In this document: piece by piece, positions 50,714 to 60,328 of the stretch | Position numbering within the stretch: the first letter of the stretch is position 1 | How the letters are laid out: each line of letters opens with the position of its first letter | Assembly: GCA_030770425.1 (NCBI GenBank) | Contig: JASJFT010000229.1 | Span: 1 to 64,000, forward strand | Reading direction: 5' to 3' | DNA from: Darksidea phi | Taxonomy: Eukaryota > Ascomycota > Dothideomycetes > Pleosporales > Lentitheciaceae | DNA length: 64,000 nt | The notes under the pieces: generated by a model | The model's database searches: none | What the model was told of the DNA's origin: nothing | The model's input: the letters and a program-made list of their open reading frames with translations, nothing else | Position numbers and translations under genes: made by a program

Positions 50714-52149
50714 TCACGACCCCTCCCCACCATTACCAGGTCCTCTCCGATCACGTCTCCCATGCCCATCCAATCCACAGCTTGCTCTCCCCATCGTATC
50801 CTCCAAGTCCCTCGTACACATATTGTTCTTACCATCCTCGAGCTCAATCCACGGTCCACATATCAAATGCCGATTCTGTGGCCACGATGCATCACTCCCA
50901 GAATTATGCGGGCCTGAACACGTGCGTGAGGCGTTGGTTGTTGTGCTGACTTTCGGTTTGCGGACGAGGGGTGGGAGAGCGGGGAGACAGGCGCAGATGA
51001 CGCCTGTTGTGATCTCCGCTGTGCTGTTAGATGGTCAGCTGTATGTTCCGGTGGGTGCAAATGATACTGAACATGAATTTGAGAACAGATACCTACGCCC
51101 AAAGCAAGAGCTGCGGATCATTATAAGTCGAGTCCGCACTCTTCGCCATCTTCAGCCTGCAAGAGAAGCCCAGTGCGCTGAAAATCGGAGCCCTGAAAAG
51201 TTTAATGCTCACTCGACCTAGTAGTTGGGGAACGAAAACTTACACAGCGCCAATGGTGAATACCGCGCAAACAGCGATTTTCTTCCTGACACTCATCTTT
51301 AGCCGCCAACAAGCCTTGATTGGCACTAGGAGGATGAGCGCGTCGCTGATGGTGTTGAACAGTCCGCTGACCTGCAGCAGTACCGGAAGGTTGATACATG
51401 TTCCCTCCAATTTTCTCCTCCAAGCTTTATCCAGCGGCTCGCATTGCCATATTTTAACGAGAGTGAGCGAGACGTAAAAGGATGCCGATATGCCGATGAA
51501 AATCTGAATCGTAGTCCAGAGCGGAGACCAGCGTGTCGGAACGAGCAAGCGTAGATACAGGAGAAGAATGCTGTACTTGGTGAAGAAGATGAATGGACCG
51601 TAGATGATAGTCTCTATCCAAAAGTACTAGATATTATATAGTGAGAAGATGTAACCACGGAGAGGGCAAAACTAGTAACTTCTTACATATAATGCCGATT
51701 CAGCTTGTGTACCGGTAAGATCCCAGAGGTGTACGCCGCCTTTGTTCTCCATCACCACGCCCATGAGGGCGCTATACACCGTGAGACCGAGCTTTAAGGT
51801 GTCAGTTGTAAATCTGAAGTGATTGTCCTGCAGGTAGAACATACAAACGACAATGTCACCATCCCTATTGCGCATTAGATGGGACGAAAATCCGGGCAAA
51901 CATGGATTGATTCTTACAGTCTTCCAATACCCATGACCTCGGCATCCGACTGAGACCTATTCGAACGTAGCATCGCAGAAAGAAGAGGGTGCCCGCCACA
52001 GCCATGCATACCGTCTGCGTCACAATGTTGAATTGTCGTAGAAGATTCTGGGGATCGCCTAGATGCGATTCGGTGCCAGGAGGAGCAGAGATTGCTGGCT
52101 TGAGAGGGGCGGACACGCTTGGCCCGGGGGAGCTATGGTAGAAACCCAT
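50714..52149 (-). CDS. SAT4/PTH11-like fungal rhodopsin-type integral membrane protein (six exons)
   Basis: Spliced model of 381 residues. Exons: 52149-51918, 51864-51845, 51791-51687, 51626-51244, 51192-51097, 51023-50714. All five introns (51-73 bp) have GT-AG ends and keep phase. The start is ATG 52149. The SAT4-family plan is clear: helix 1 (NIVTQTVCMAVAGTLFFLR), then the hallmark LEDW (residues 75-78), a helix ending MGVV, FTKYSILLLYLRL, WQCEPLDKAW...GTCIN (cysteines 181 and 196), NTISDALILLVP, and a last helix TAEITTGVICACLPALPPL. Seven membrane segments result. The C-terminal tail is hydrophilic, basic and short. Such proteins sit in the plasma membrane; PTH11 senses plant surfaces in Magnaporthe, but no CFEM domain is present and the ligand here is unknown. 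Exon 2 is only 20 nt. Confidence 0.88.
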
Positions 52150-52958
52150 GTTCTCCAATGAGACCGTTGCTCTGGAGAGATTGGTGACACGGTACCAGAA
52201 GATTGGCTGATATGACTGGCCGCTCTGATCAACAAAGAAACACTGCTGCTGTTGTCAAACGCGGAATGCCGTTCCAGGACCTGGGGAAGATGGGGTCAGC
52301 GGAAGGGATTATAGTCGGCTACATGATATAGAATGCCCTCGGTGCCGTTAAGAAAAGGCCACCCATGGAGCGAACTCTCTCACCGGTCTCTGAATTGAAA
52401 ATGAACTTGCCGTATTCTGTGCGCATAGCTAAACGGGGCGCGAAAGACTAGATCTTACGCCAAACATAACGGACGGACCTAGTGCATTTAAGTGAGACAT
52501 TTTACTAGCTCCAAGATGGTAGTGGTGTGGGTGAGCGCCGCAGAGTGGGCCCTTGTGAACATCTGTGGGGAAACGGAGCACCAACCTCGCACCACGCTCA
52601 CAACAACGCCATTCGTGCAACTAGCCTTCTGCGACACGATAAGCCCATACCAACACCCGACACTGCCCCAAATGGGGAAATGTACAACCAAATATCTGCT
52701 GAGGGAGGCGGCGTTTGTGCCTGGTTGTTGGGGTTCGGAGGCGCGACTGGACAGTTTGAGAGAAGGTTTTTGGGAAGGTCGGGCAGGCTCATCTCCGCAC
52801 TCTTGCGGCTGCAAAATCAGCGTCTTTTAGCTCTACTCGTACTTAAACCTACCACATTCCCACTCAAACATTTGAACCTTCAAATTCCATACCACGTGCC
52901 CGAGTATCCGTGTCAAACGACTTTTCCGAGTCCGAGCAATCCGGACGGGAGCGAAGCG
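52150..52958. promoter_or_regulatory. Divergent intergenic region between the SAT4 and MFS genes
   Basis: About 800 bp shared upstream of two divergently transcribed membrane-protein genes. A palindromic CACGTG (52893-52898), a typical bHLH-factor site, lies about 60 bp upstream of the MFS start codon. Frames seen here have no support as genes. Confidence 0.5.
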
Positions 52959-54716
52959 ATGGAACACATGCAAGGTGCATCTTGCCCGCTCTGGGAAGAG
53001 CCACGCGTGTAGCTCTCTGCTAACTTTGGGTCATTTGTGTACAGATAAACCCGCATCGCGCGCCGCTGCTCCGGCGGAGACGGACTCCTCAACCACGACG
53101 CGAAACTTCAGCGAGATCGATGAGCCGAAGCTGATGCGCAAAGTCGACAGCAAGCTGCTGCCCGTCCTCTTCGTGATATATGTGGCTGCTTTCTTGGATC
53201 GGTGGGTGCGCTCTATTTAGATAGGAGAGGGGCTCACTAACGCCATTAGGGTCAACATCTCTAACGCGCTCACCATGGGCTTGCAGAAGGAACTGCATCT
53301 CACCGGAAATCAACCCAATGTAGCACTGGCTATCTTCTTCATACCCTACGTCCTCTTCGAGATCCCTTCAAACATTCTGCTCAAGCGGCTCACTCCCCGC
53401 GTCTGGTGTAAGTTCTTGGTTCGCTCATTTGATAGAGCGCCACTAACGCCTTCAGTGTCCGGATGTACGGTAGGTTTTGGTGTTGCGATGCTGGCCCAAG
53501 GCTTCGGTACGTGTACGGTCGACTGCACAATAGCATCGCTGATCTGTTCTAGTGAAGAACTATAGCGGTCTTTTGGCGACCCGCTTCATACTTGGCCTGG
53601 CAGAAACGGGCATGTTTCCTGGCAGTAAGAGCACACCGCACATCAATTATAGTTGGCACTAACCCAGCAACCAGGCTTTTATCTCATCAGCTTCTGGTAC
53701 AACCAGCACGAGTCCCAGAAGCGCTTTAGCTTCTACTGGTGCTCGGTTCTAGTCGCGGGTGCTTTCGGTGGTCTTCTTGCCAGTGGGATTGCGAAGATGA
53801 ATGGCGTGGCTGGGTTGCAGAACTGGCGATGGGTCTTCATCCTCGAAGGCTTGGGGACCATCGTGCTCGGACTGATCTCCTACTTCCTAATCACGGACTT
53901 TCCAGAGTCGGCAGAATGGTTGACCGAGAATGAGCGTGCCTTCGTCAAACACCGTACAGGCCATGACGTGTTCGTTCAGCGGTCGGTTGGCGTCAGCGAT
54001 ATCGCATGGTTCTTTAAGAGTCCGAAGAGAATCTTGGGCGCATTCATTTACTGGGGTATGTCCGTAACCACCCTCCAAACGACCTGCTAACTGAGCCATT
54101 CCTAGGCGTGATTGTCCCTATCTACTGTAAGCATCCAGCTTGAGCGTTGCCGGGTGGTGCTAACCAGGGGTTAGCGTACTCGTACTTCGCGCCAACCATC
54201 ATCAAGTCGCTTGGTTACAATGTGGTGCAGACTCAACTGCGCTCGGTGCCACCGTTTGTCGCAGCGCTTGTGCTGTGCCTGGGGATCGCTTACATTTCGG
54301 ACTGGACGCGCGTCAGGATGGTGTTCGTCGTTTTCGGCCTCACTCTTGCCATCATTGGGCTCGCTATCCTGATGAGCATTCATCACCATTTCCCATCCCA
54401 ATATGCAGGACTGTGCTTGGTAGCCATGGGGTCTTTCAGCGCCGGCATTGGTATTATCTGCTGGTACGTGATGAATTTGCACGGCCATGTGGAGCGCAGC
54501 GTCGGTTCGGCGTGGATGATCAGCTTTGGAAATACCGGAGGTATTGTGGCGACGTTCACCTTCCTTGCCAAGGATGCGCCGTTCTACCGCAAGGGCTATG
54601 CCATCTGTATGGGCGCAGTGTGCATATCGATCGTGTCCACCATTGCCTACACAGGCCTGATCATGAAGGCAAGGAAGACGCACAAGCAGGGGACTGGCGT
54701 GTCCTACTCCTTGTAG
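52959..54716 (+). CDS. Major facilitator transporter, ACS (allantoate/nicotinate permease-like) family, eight exons
   Basis: Spliced model of 465 residues. Exons: 52959-52974, 53045-53201, 53250-53407, 53456-53506, 53553-53624, 53675-54055, 54106-54126, 54175-54716. Introns of 46-70 bp have GT-AG ends, most with a CTAAC branch site, and the reading frame closes exactly. The start ATG 52959 is chosen because its 16-nt exon joins in frame to DKPAS; without splicing the frame would begin at GTG. Family marks: FLDRVNISNA (56-64) in helix 1, the GLAETGMFPG loop (142-151), FWYNQHESQKRF, NWRWVFILEG (201-210), PESAEWLTENER, and 12 predicted membrane helices. Dal5/Tna1-type members import organic anions or vitamins with protons across the plasma membrane; the substrate cannot be told from sequence. 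Confidence 0.92.
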
Positions 54717-55754
54717 AGACTGGAGGACGTTCCGATGGTATTGTGACACGGTGAACTATTCGGCGGTTCATCGGACTCCACAGCGGCGTTGCGGAGCTTG
54801 AGCGAAGTATTGCTAGAGAGTAGTTAACATCTAATGCGGGGCGAGACCCACCGTTTTTGAACCACCTTATACCGTGATAATTATCCCGCAGTGCTGAGTG
54901 ACCCCATCGACCGCAAGCCGGGCTTCTGGAGAGCTCGAGTCCACGAATGCTATGTGACACAGGATGCGAACACCCGTGCTCGTGCGAAGACGCGATGCAC
55001 ATTGCTGAAAGGGAAGATAGTCGATGTATTGCCCAACGGAACTGACATGGTTTGTGTCGGAAGATGACGAAGGATGGAGAACTAGTAAAAGAAGACGAGA
55101 TTCAGAGGCACATGAGCATTTAAGTAAATGGTAAGGTAAGGAAGAATAGAGCGGCTAGGAAGGGGAGGGGGAATGGAAATGATTGGAGAGTGGGCATCGG
55201 CCGAAGAAGAGCAGACTCTGGAGGAAAGGCGCGTTCCGTATTCGGCGTGACCATCTTGAGATTATGGAAGCACCCATGGGACACAGGCTATACATGTGGA
55301 AATGACGGTGCCATGCAGGCATACCTCTACGTATACCCTCGGTCTCCTTTCGATCGCGCATCCGGCCTAATATGGAGACGATGACCCTAAGCCGGTACTT
55401 CGCCGAAAGGAGATTCCGCCCACGGCTTGACTGAATCGTTGCTGTGCAGTTTGCTGGTGTAACAAAGTCTTTGCGAGGGCTTTCTCGTGCCAATGCATTA
55501 CCATGTACGCTGAGTTGTTTCACATGAATGACTAAGCGATACCAGGAACGACCGACACCCCGGAGGATGCAGCGGTTCCATCGCAGCCCACGGCGTCAGG
55601 CACCCCACGCCTCAGCCATGAACACTCGCATCGTGACCACTCCTCTACCGTCTAACGACTGCGATGGAGCACGGCTGAACATCCTTCCATCACCATACCA
55701 AACCTCGGGGCCTCTTCACTCTTTCCCGAAGCTCTAGGCTCCCCGCCGCCCGCC
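54717..55754. other. Intergenic region between the MFS and alpha/beta hydrolase genes
   Basis: About 1 kb, presumably the MFS 3' region and the hydrolase promoter. Short frames on both strands show no domain or codon pattern that would support a gene. Confidence 0.5.
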
Positions 55755-57347
55755 ATGATCGGAACCAGCGTGCCCGAATACATCTTCATCCGCGTCTGCA
55801 TCTTCGCCCTGCGCGCCATTACACCCCTCAGCGTCTTCTACTGCAGCTTCAGCATCGCCGACCACCCTTCCTCTGGGTTTAGAAAATTTCTCCTCGTTTG
55901 GGCCATCCTCGAAACCGGCTTTTGGCTGCTCGTCTTCGTGCCCCGCAAGCGAGCGCTGCACGCTCCCGCCTCGCATCCCCCGCCACTCGAGAAAGAAGAG
56001 AGGAAGGCCCTGTTCTGGAAGTGCTGGGATCGCATACCGAACCCCGAATACTATCTGAGCAAGTGGTTCTTGGGTGCGAGGAGCTATGAGGTTAGAAAGG
56101 ACAACGTGAGGGACTTCTTTAGGTGGGCGCTGCTGAACAAGGGCGACGAGACGGTCGATGAGAAGGCAATGAACGACGAGCAGCTGGCGATGAAGCTAGA
56201 GGAGGAGGCAGAGCTAGATGATTATGTGGACGGTACACAGACACTGCTGGGAAGGCCCATTGAACCAGGACGGGGAACGGCCAAGAGTTTGAGGTTAACT
56301 ATCGATGGAATCAACATGCTGCATCGACCTCTCTTCTGGTATCTGGTATGTTTTCTACGTGGCGAAGCTTCCGAGACATGCTAACAATGGCAGCTTGTGT
56401 TTATCGTGGACACATGCACCTCAGCCCGCCTGCGCTACTACGGCTTCCGTATGCACCGCACCCACCTGCGTTCCTCCCTATCCGTCTTCCCGCCTCGAGT
56501 TGCCCCCTTACTCACCCGCCAACTATCCCCTGCGCCAGACTTGCCGTACTGGTACCGCCCACACACCTCCAAGACGCGCCTGCCCGTCCTCTTCATCCAC
56601 GGCATAGGCATCGGCCTCTACCCGTATATACCGTTCCTAGCTGACATAAACGAACACGACCCGCGCAACCTCGATGACGGTGACATCGGCATCATAGCTA
56701 TAGAGCTGCTACCCATTAGCTTCCGCATCACGAAGCCCATCCCTGACCGCGAGGACCTCTCCCGGCAGATAAACATGATCCTCGACCGTCATGGCTTCGA
56801 TAAAGTTGTGTTGGTGGCTCACTCGTACGGTTCAGTCATCACCACACATCTGCTGCAGGACCCAACAACAGCAGCCAAGATCGGGCCCATGCTGCTCGTC
56901 GACCCCGTAACGTTCCTGCTGCATCTACCAGACGTAGCGTACAACTTCACAGCGCGCCAACCCCGCGGCGCAAACGAACACCAGCTCTACTACTTCGCCT
57001 CCACGGACATGATGGTCTCACACACACTCGCTCGCTACTTCTTCTGGGCACACAATATCCTTTGGAAGGACGACTTGCGGGGCCGCCATGTCACCGTTAG
57101 TCTGGCCGGGCGTGATCTTATCGTAGATACGGAGACGACCGGGAAGTACGTTGCAGGTGTGAACCTAAAGAGTGAGAACTCGGTTTGGAAGGATCGTAGC
57201 TGGGAAGGTGACGGTATTGAAACCGTGTGGTGGCCAACATGCGATCACGCGCAAGTGTTTGATAGGAGAGACGGGGTAGCAAAGCTGGTGCACATTGTGC
57301 GAAGATATGCGGAGAAGAATGGTGCTGAGGATGAAGACCTTCCGTAA
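55755..57347 (+). CDS. Membrane-anchored alpha/beta hydrolase (two exons)
   Basis: 514 residues. Exon 1 is 55755-56345 and exon 2 is 56394-57347, separated by a 48-bp intron with GTATGT donor, CTAAC branch and CAG acceptor. Two hydrophobic segments (about residues 9-32 and 44-62) anchor the N-terminus. The hydrolase fold begins near 260: FIHGIGIG oxyanion region (264-271), nucleophile elbow V-A-H-S-Y-G (338-343) with Ser341 as candidate nucleophile, an acid among Asp438/Asp442, and His482 in CDHAQVF. The elbow has Ala-His instead of the usual Gly before Ser. Many ascomycetes carry such proteins, annotated only as hydrolase; lipid esterase or lipase activity at a membrane is plausible but unproven. 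It lies 306 bp upstream of the Ayg1-like hydrolase, same strand. Confidence 0.85.
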
Positions 57348-57653
57348 CCGTAATCTTACAACGCCGAAGCTATGCCATAATTTTTACTGCGTACAGGCAC
57401 CCAAGCCTCAAAGAACCTATTATATCTTCAGCTAACCGTGACCGCATGATTGGGCCCGCCAGGCCCTACCAGGCACCGAATGCGGGGGTCCGATCGGACG
57501 AGACGGGATGGGTTACGGCTCGGCCCCGCAGCCACAGGATAGGTTAAAACTCGCAGTATCACAACAATTACAGGCAGAGACCCTCAGATCCAGCATAACA
57601 ATACCTTTTGTAAGATTCCCGACTACGGCACCTTGTTTTCCTGCACCGCAATA
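57348..57653. promoter_or_regulatory. Short intergenic region upstream of the Ayg1-like gene
   Basis: 306 bp containing the 3' end of the upstream hydrolase gene and the promoter of the next one. GC-rich near 57440-57530. No gene and no clear regulatory motif can be fixed. Confidence 0.45.
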
Positions 57654-58874
57654 ATGCCGAACGGCAATTGGATCCTCGGCGACCTCTTCACCAAAGACTA
57701 CGGCCACGCTGGCTCCATCAAGAACTTGTGGGAGCTGAGATGGCAGTTCCCATGTCGGCGAGGAGTGTACCCGTTTCATGATGGGAAGTATGAGGACTTT
57801 GAACCGATCTTCGATCACCTTCTCGCCAACAGCATCAACGATCCTTATGATGACGCATATACGAATGCCTTCTTGCCCACAGCGCAACGACTCGCCAAGC
57901 AAGCTGCAGAAACTGAAAGCAAGGATAAAGAGAAGGCGAAGACGCTGTATCTGAGAGCGAACGCCGTCTATAGATTAGCGAGGTTTCCGTACATTGGAAC
58001 AGAGCTCAAGGAGAGAGTTTTTGAAGAGCAGAAAGAAACGTATTTAAAGGGAGCAAAGCTATGGGATATCCCCATCACCGAAACCATCATTCCCCATGCC
58101 CACGCCTCAAACGGCGACGCCACCCAAATCCCCCTCTACATCCGACAACCCTCCGGCCCAGGCCCCTTCCCCACCATCCTGCTCATAACAGGCCTCGACG
58201 GCCACCGCCCAGACAACACCGAACGCACGACAGAATTCCTCTCCCGCGGCTGGGCCTGCGTAATCTGCGACATCCCCGGCACAACCGTCGACTGTCCCGC
58301 AAACAAGCGCGACCCGCTTTCCCCCGACCGCCTCTTCTCAACCATTCTAGACTGGATCAAAGAACAGCCCGCCTTCGACGAGGAGAATGTTGTAGCATGG
58401 GGTCTCAGCGCCGGTGGCTACTACGCCATCCGCCTCGCCCACACCCACGCCTCCTCGCTCCGCGGTGTCGTCGGCCACGGCGCAGGAACACACCACTACA
58501 TCGGGCGCGAATGGCTCTCCCACATATCCAAGCACGAGTACCCGTTCGGCCTGGAGCGCGCCTACGTGTCCAAATACGGATACGCAGATTTCGAAGAGAT
58601 GAAACAGAAGTGCCAGGATGAATTTAGCCTCGTGAGCGGCAAGGGCGAGGGCGTTGCTGTTGTGGGCGAGGGGAGATTGTCTTGTAGAATGTTGCTCGTT
58701 AACGGTGTCTTGGATGGGTGTATGCCTGTTGAGGATAGCATGTTGCTTGCTGAGTACGGGAGCCCGAAGGAGATGCGGTTTTTGACGGGCAGAGCGCACA
58801 TGGGGTACCCAGAGGCCAACGGGGTTGTGTTTCCGTGGTTGGAGGGGGTTATGGGGAAGGGGAAAGGCTCGTGA
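57654..58874 (+). CDS. ayg1-like: Ayg1-like alpha/beta hydrolase (polyketide chain-shortening family, DHN-melanin related)
   Basis: 406 residues from ATG 57654; the earlier in-frame codon is TTG. The sequence follows the Ayg1 family throughout: MPNGNWILGDLF, YPFHDGKYEDFEPIF (39-53), FLPTA, YRLARFPY, then the core with LITGLDGHRPDN (177-188), DIPGT, and the nucleophile elbow GLSAGGYYAIR (250-260) with Ser252. Asp354 (NGVLDG) and His382 (AHMGYP) complete the triad, very near the positions reported for Aspergillus fumigatus Ayg1. Family length is about 400 residues. Ayg1 cleaves a heptaketide naphthopyrone to the melanin precursor tetrahydroxynaphthalene in the cytosol or endosomes. The residues needed for hydrolysis are present, but no polyketide synthase or reductase lies nearby, so the substrate here is uncertain. 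Confidence 0.9.
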   Translation: MPNGNWILGDLFTKDYGHAGSIKNLWELRWQFPCRRGVYPFHDGKYEDFEPIFDHLLANSINDPYDDAYTNAFLPTAQRLAKQAAETESKDKEKAKTLYLRANAVYRLARFPYIGTELKERVFEEQKETYLKGAKLWDIPITETIIPHAHASNGDATQIPLYIRQPSGPGPFPTILLITGLDGHRPDNTERTTEFLSRGWACVICDIPGTTVDCPANKRDPLSPDRLFSTILDWIKEQPAFDEENVVAWGLSAGGYYAIRLAHTHASSLRGVVGHGAGTHHYIGREWLSHISKHEYPFGLERAYVSKYGYADFEEMKQKCQDEFSLVSGKGEGVAVVGEGRLSCRMLLVNGVLDGCMPVEDSMLLAEYGSPKEMRFLTGRAHMGYPEANGVVFPWLEGVMGKGKGS

Positions 58875-59158
58875 GTTTTTTCACCTGGTTTCAAAATTCA
58901 TGTATGATTGATACTATACACAATCTTTTGGACGTTATGCGGTATGCTTCCCTCACTTCTCGTCATGAGATAGTTATCTTCATTTCACACCCCATTCACG
59001 CAAAAGCGAAACCAATTTTTCGTCTCCTTGAAAGTTTCATCCATGTTTTTGATTTTCATAATGATTGATTGTTTATTGATATTCCACGTCCACACACTTG
59101 CCACCCCCACCTGATCCTATTTGTTGGGGTAGGAGAGCATAGAAGTTTATAAGGTAAG
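58875..59158. other. Convergent 3' intergenic region
   Basis: 284 bp between the stop codons of the Ayg1-like and exonuclease genes. AT-richer than its flanks, as expected for two 3' ends; no gene. Confidence 0.5.
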
Positions 59159-60328
59159 TTAAGCAGAACCCGCACCCTCACTCCCCGAAGACACCAAAAC
59201 CTGCACTGGGGCGGGTAAAAAGCACTCCCCAGTAACATGCGTATAAGCACGCTTCCAACGCCTTGGATCCGTCGACACAGAACAAGATTCACACGGAATG
59301 ACCACCGTACCACCACCCCGCCTGTGCTTCACAATCGTACAATTCTTCTCCTTATGCGTTCCTGCGCCGTGTTCGAGGCGAGGGTCTCCGGCACACTTGG
59401 AGCAGAAGACGATCTCGTTGCAGTGGGGCGAAGTGTGTGCTGTGGAATCGCAGCGTGTGCAGAAGGTTGCGATGCCGGGGCTTTCCGACAACATTGAGCG
59501 GGCTTGCGCTTGGTCTTGGTGTCGTATCTTTAAGGCGTGCACAAAGGAGTGGTTTAGGGGGCTTGCGTGGGTGGAGCCTGGGAACGCGTTTTCGTAGGCG
59601 AGTAGCCAGGCTGCTATCATGGTCTGCGCGACGTCGTTTCCTGCATTGTGCAGGTAGGCTTCGTAGACGTGGAATTCGGCTAGCAGGTCTTTGAGGCTGA
59701 TTTTACGCGTAGGGAGTGAGAGGCCGAGTTCGCGCGCCATGATCTGTGTGTCGAGGGTTACGGCGATGGTACCGAGGGCGGCGAGATCGACTCCCATGTG
59801 TGATTTCATGACGGCGATATCGTTGTCGATTGCGTGGCCGATGAAGATGATGGGGCGGAACCTTGTTGAGTTTCGGCCGGGGTGCTGGAAGGCGTCGAGG
59901 AGCATTTGGCGGCCTTGAGGCATGGTGACGAAGCGCGTTTGGCCGAATTGGAAATTCTCTGGGTGCGCTTGGCAGAGTCTTCCATTGATCATATGAGCGT
60001 GCTCCCTAATGCGGCCGTGTTGCGTGATCATGTGGCGGAGGTCGTCGAGGGGATGGGACGATCCTGGGTTATGGACAAGGTTGTGGGGGAGGACGGATGT
60101 GCCGAGTTCAGTGATGGGGTTTGGGGCGCGCTCGAACCATTCTGCGTCTAGGCCTACGAAGACGGGGTCATATAGCGCTTCGAAAACGTCTTCCGGAAGC
60201 GCAAGCCGCTTCAAGCTCAAGAGGTAGGACAAGACGTCGATTTGGCGAAGCTCACCTGTTGCGAAGGCGTGGGCGAAGTACGCTTGTGAGCTTGTTGAGT
60301 CGGGCATGGCTGTCATCGTAGTTGGCAT
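59159..60328 (-). CDS. DEDDh 3'-5' exonuclease-like protein (RNase T fold) with Cys/His-rich C-terminal region
   Basis: 389 residues from ATG 60328; an upstream extension to 60424 begins with TTG and is not used. Exo I motif FVGLDAEW (Asp61, Glu63) is followed by I-T-E-L-G. Exo II lies in FIGHAIDND (Asp168/Asp170). The long DTQIMARELG strand-helix comes next, then Exo III HNAGNDV (His227, Asp232). All catalytic positions of a DEDDh nuclease are therefore present. The layout resembles Gfd2/YDR514C and QIP-type fungal proteins. Residues 290-349 form a Cys/His-rich segment (C290, C293, C303, C309, C312, H320, H325, C330, C346, C349) that probably binds zinc. An RNA- or DNA-trimming role is inferred; the target is unknown. 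The gene is convergent with the Ayg1-like gene. Confidence 0.82.
   Translation of the reverse strand: MPTTMTAMPDSTSSQAYFAHAFATGELRQIDVLSYLLSLKRLALPEDVFEALYDPVFVGLDAEWFERAPNPITELGTSVLPHNLVHNPGSSHPLDDLRHMITQHGRIREHAHMINGRLCQAHPENFQFGQTRFVTMPQGRQMLLDAFQHPGRNSTRFRPIIFIGHAIDNDIAVMKSHMGVDLAALGTIAVTLDTQIMARELGLSLPTRKISLKDLLAEFHVYEAYLHNAGNDVAQTMIAAWLLAYENAFPGSTHASPLNHSFVHALKIRHQDQAQARSMLSESPGIATFCTRCDSTAHTSPHCNEIVFCSKCAGDPRLEHGAGTHKEKNCTIVKHRRGGGTVVIPCESCSVSTDPRRWKRAYTHVTGECFLPAPVQVLVSSGSEGAGSA

Noticed and set aside
50531..51221. Plus-strand frames of 121-221 codons
   Set aside because: They lie opposite the last two exons of the SAT4 gene, have no family features and overlap each other in different frames, so they are shadows of the minus-strand gene.
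52488..53012. Frames of 60-161 codons between the SAT4 and MFS genes
   Set aside because: No start context, domain or similarity; they overlap each other on both strands. Only the short ATG exon at 52959 is supported, by splicing into the MFS frame.
54171..54754. Long frames opposite and in another frame of the last MFS exon (192 and 159 codons)
   Set aside because: The MFS frame accounts for the region; the alternatives are His/Arg-rich shadow translations.
57654..58874. A complete DHN-melanin biosynthetic cluster
   Set aside because: Only the Ayg1-like hydrolase is present; no polyketide synthase, reductase, scytalone dehydratase or laccase occurs in the window.
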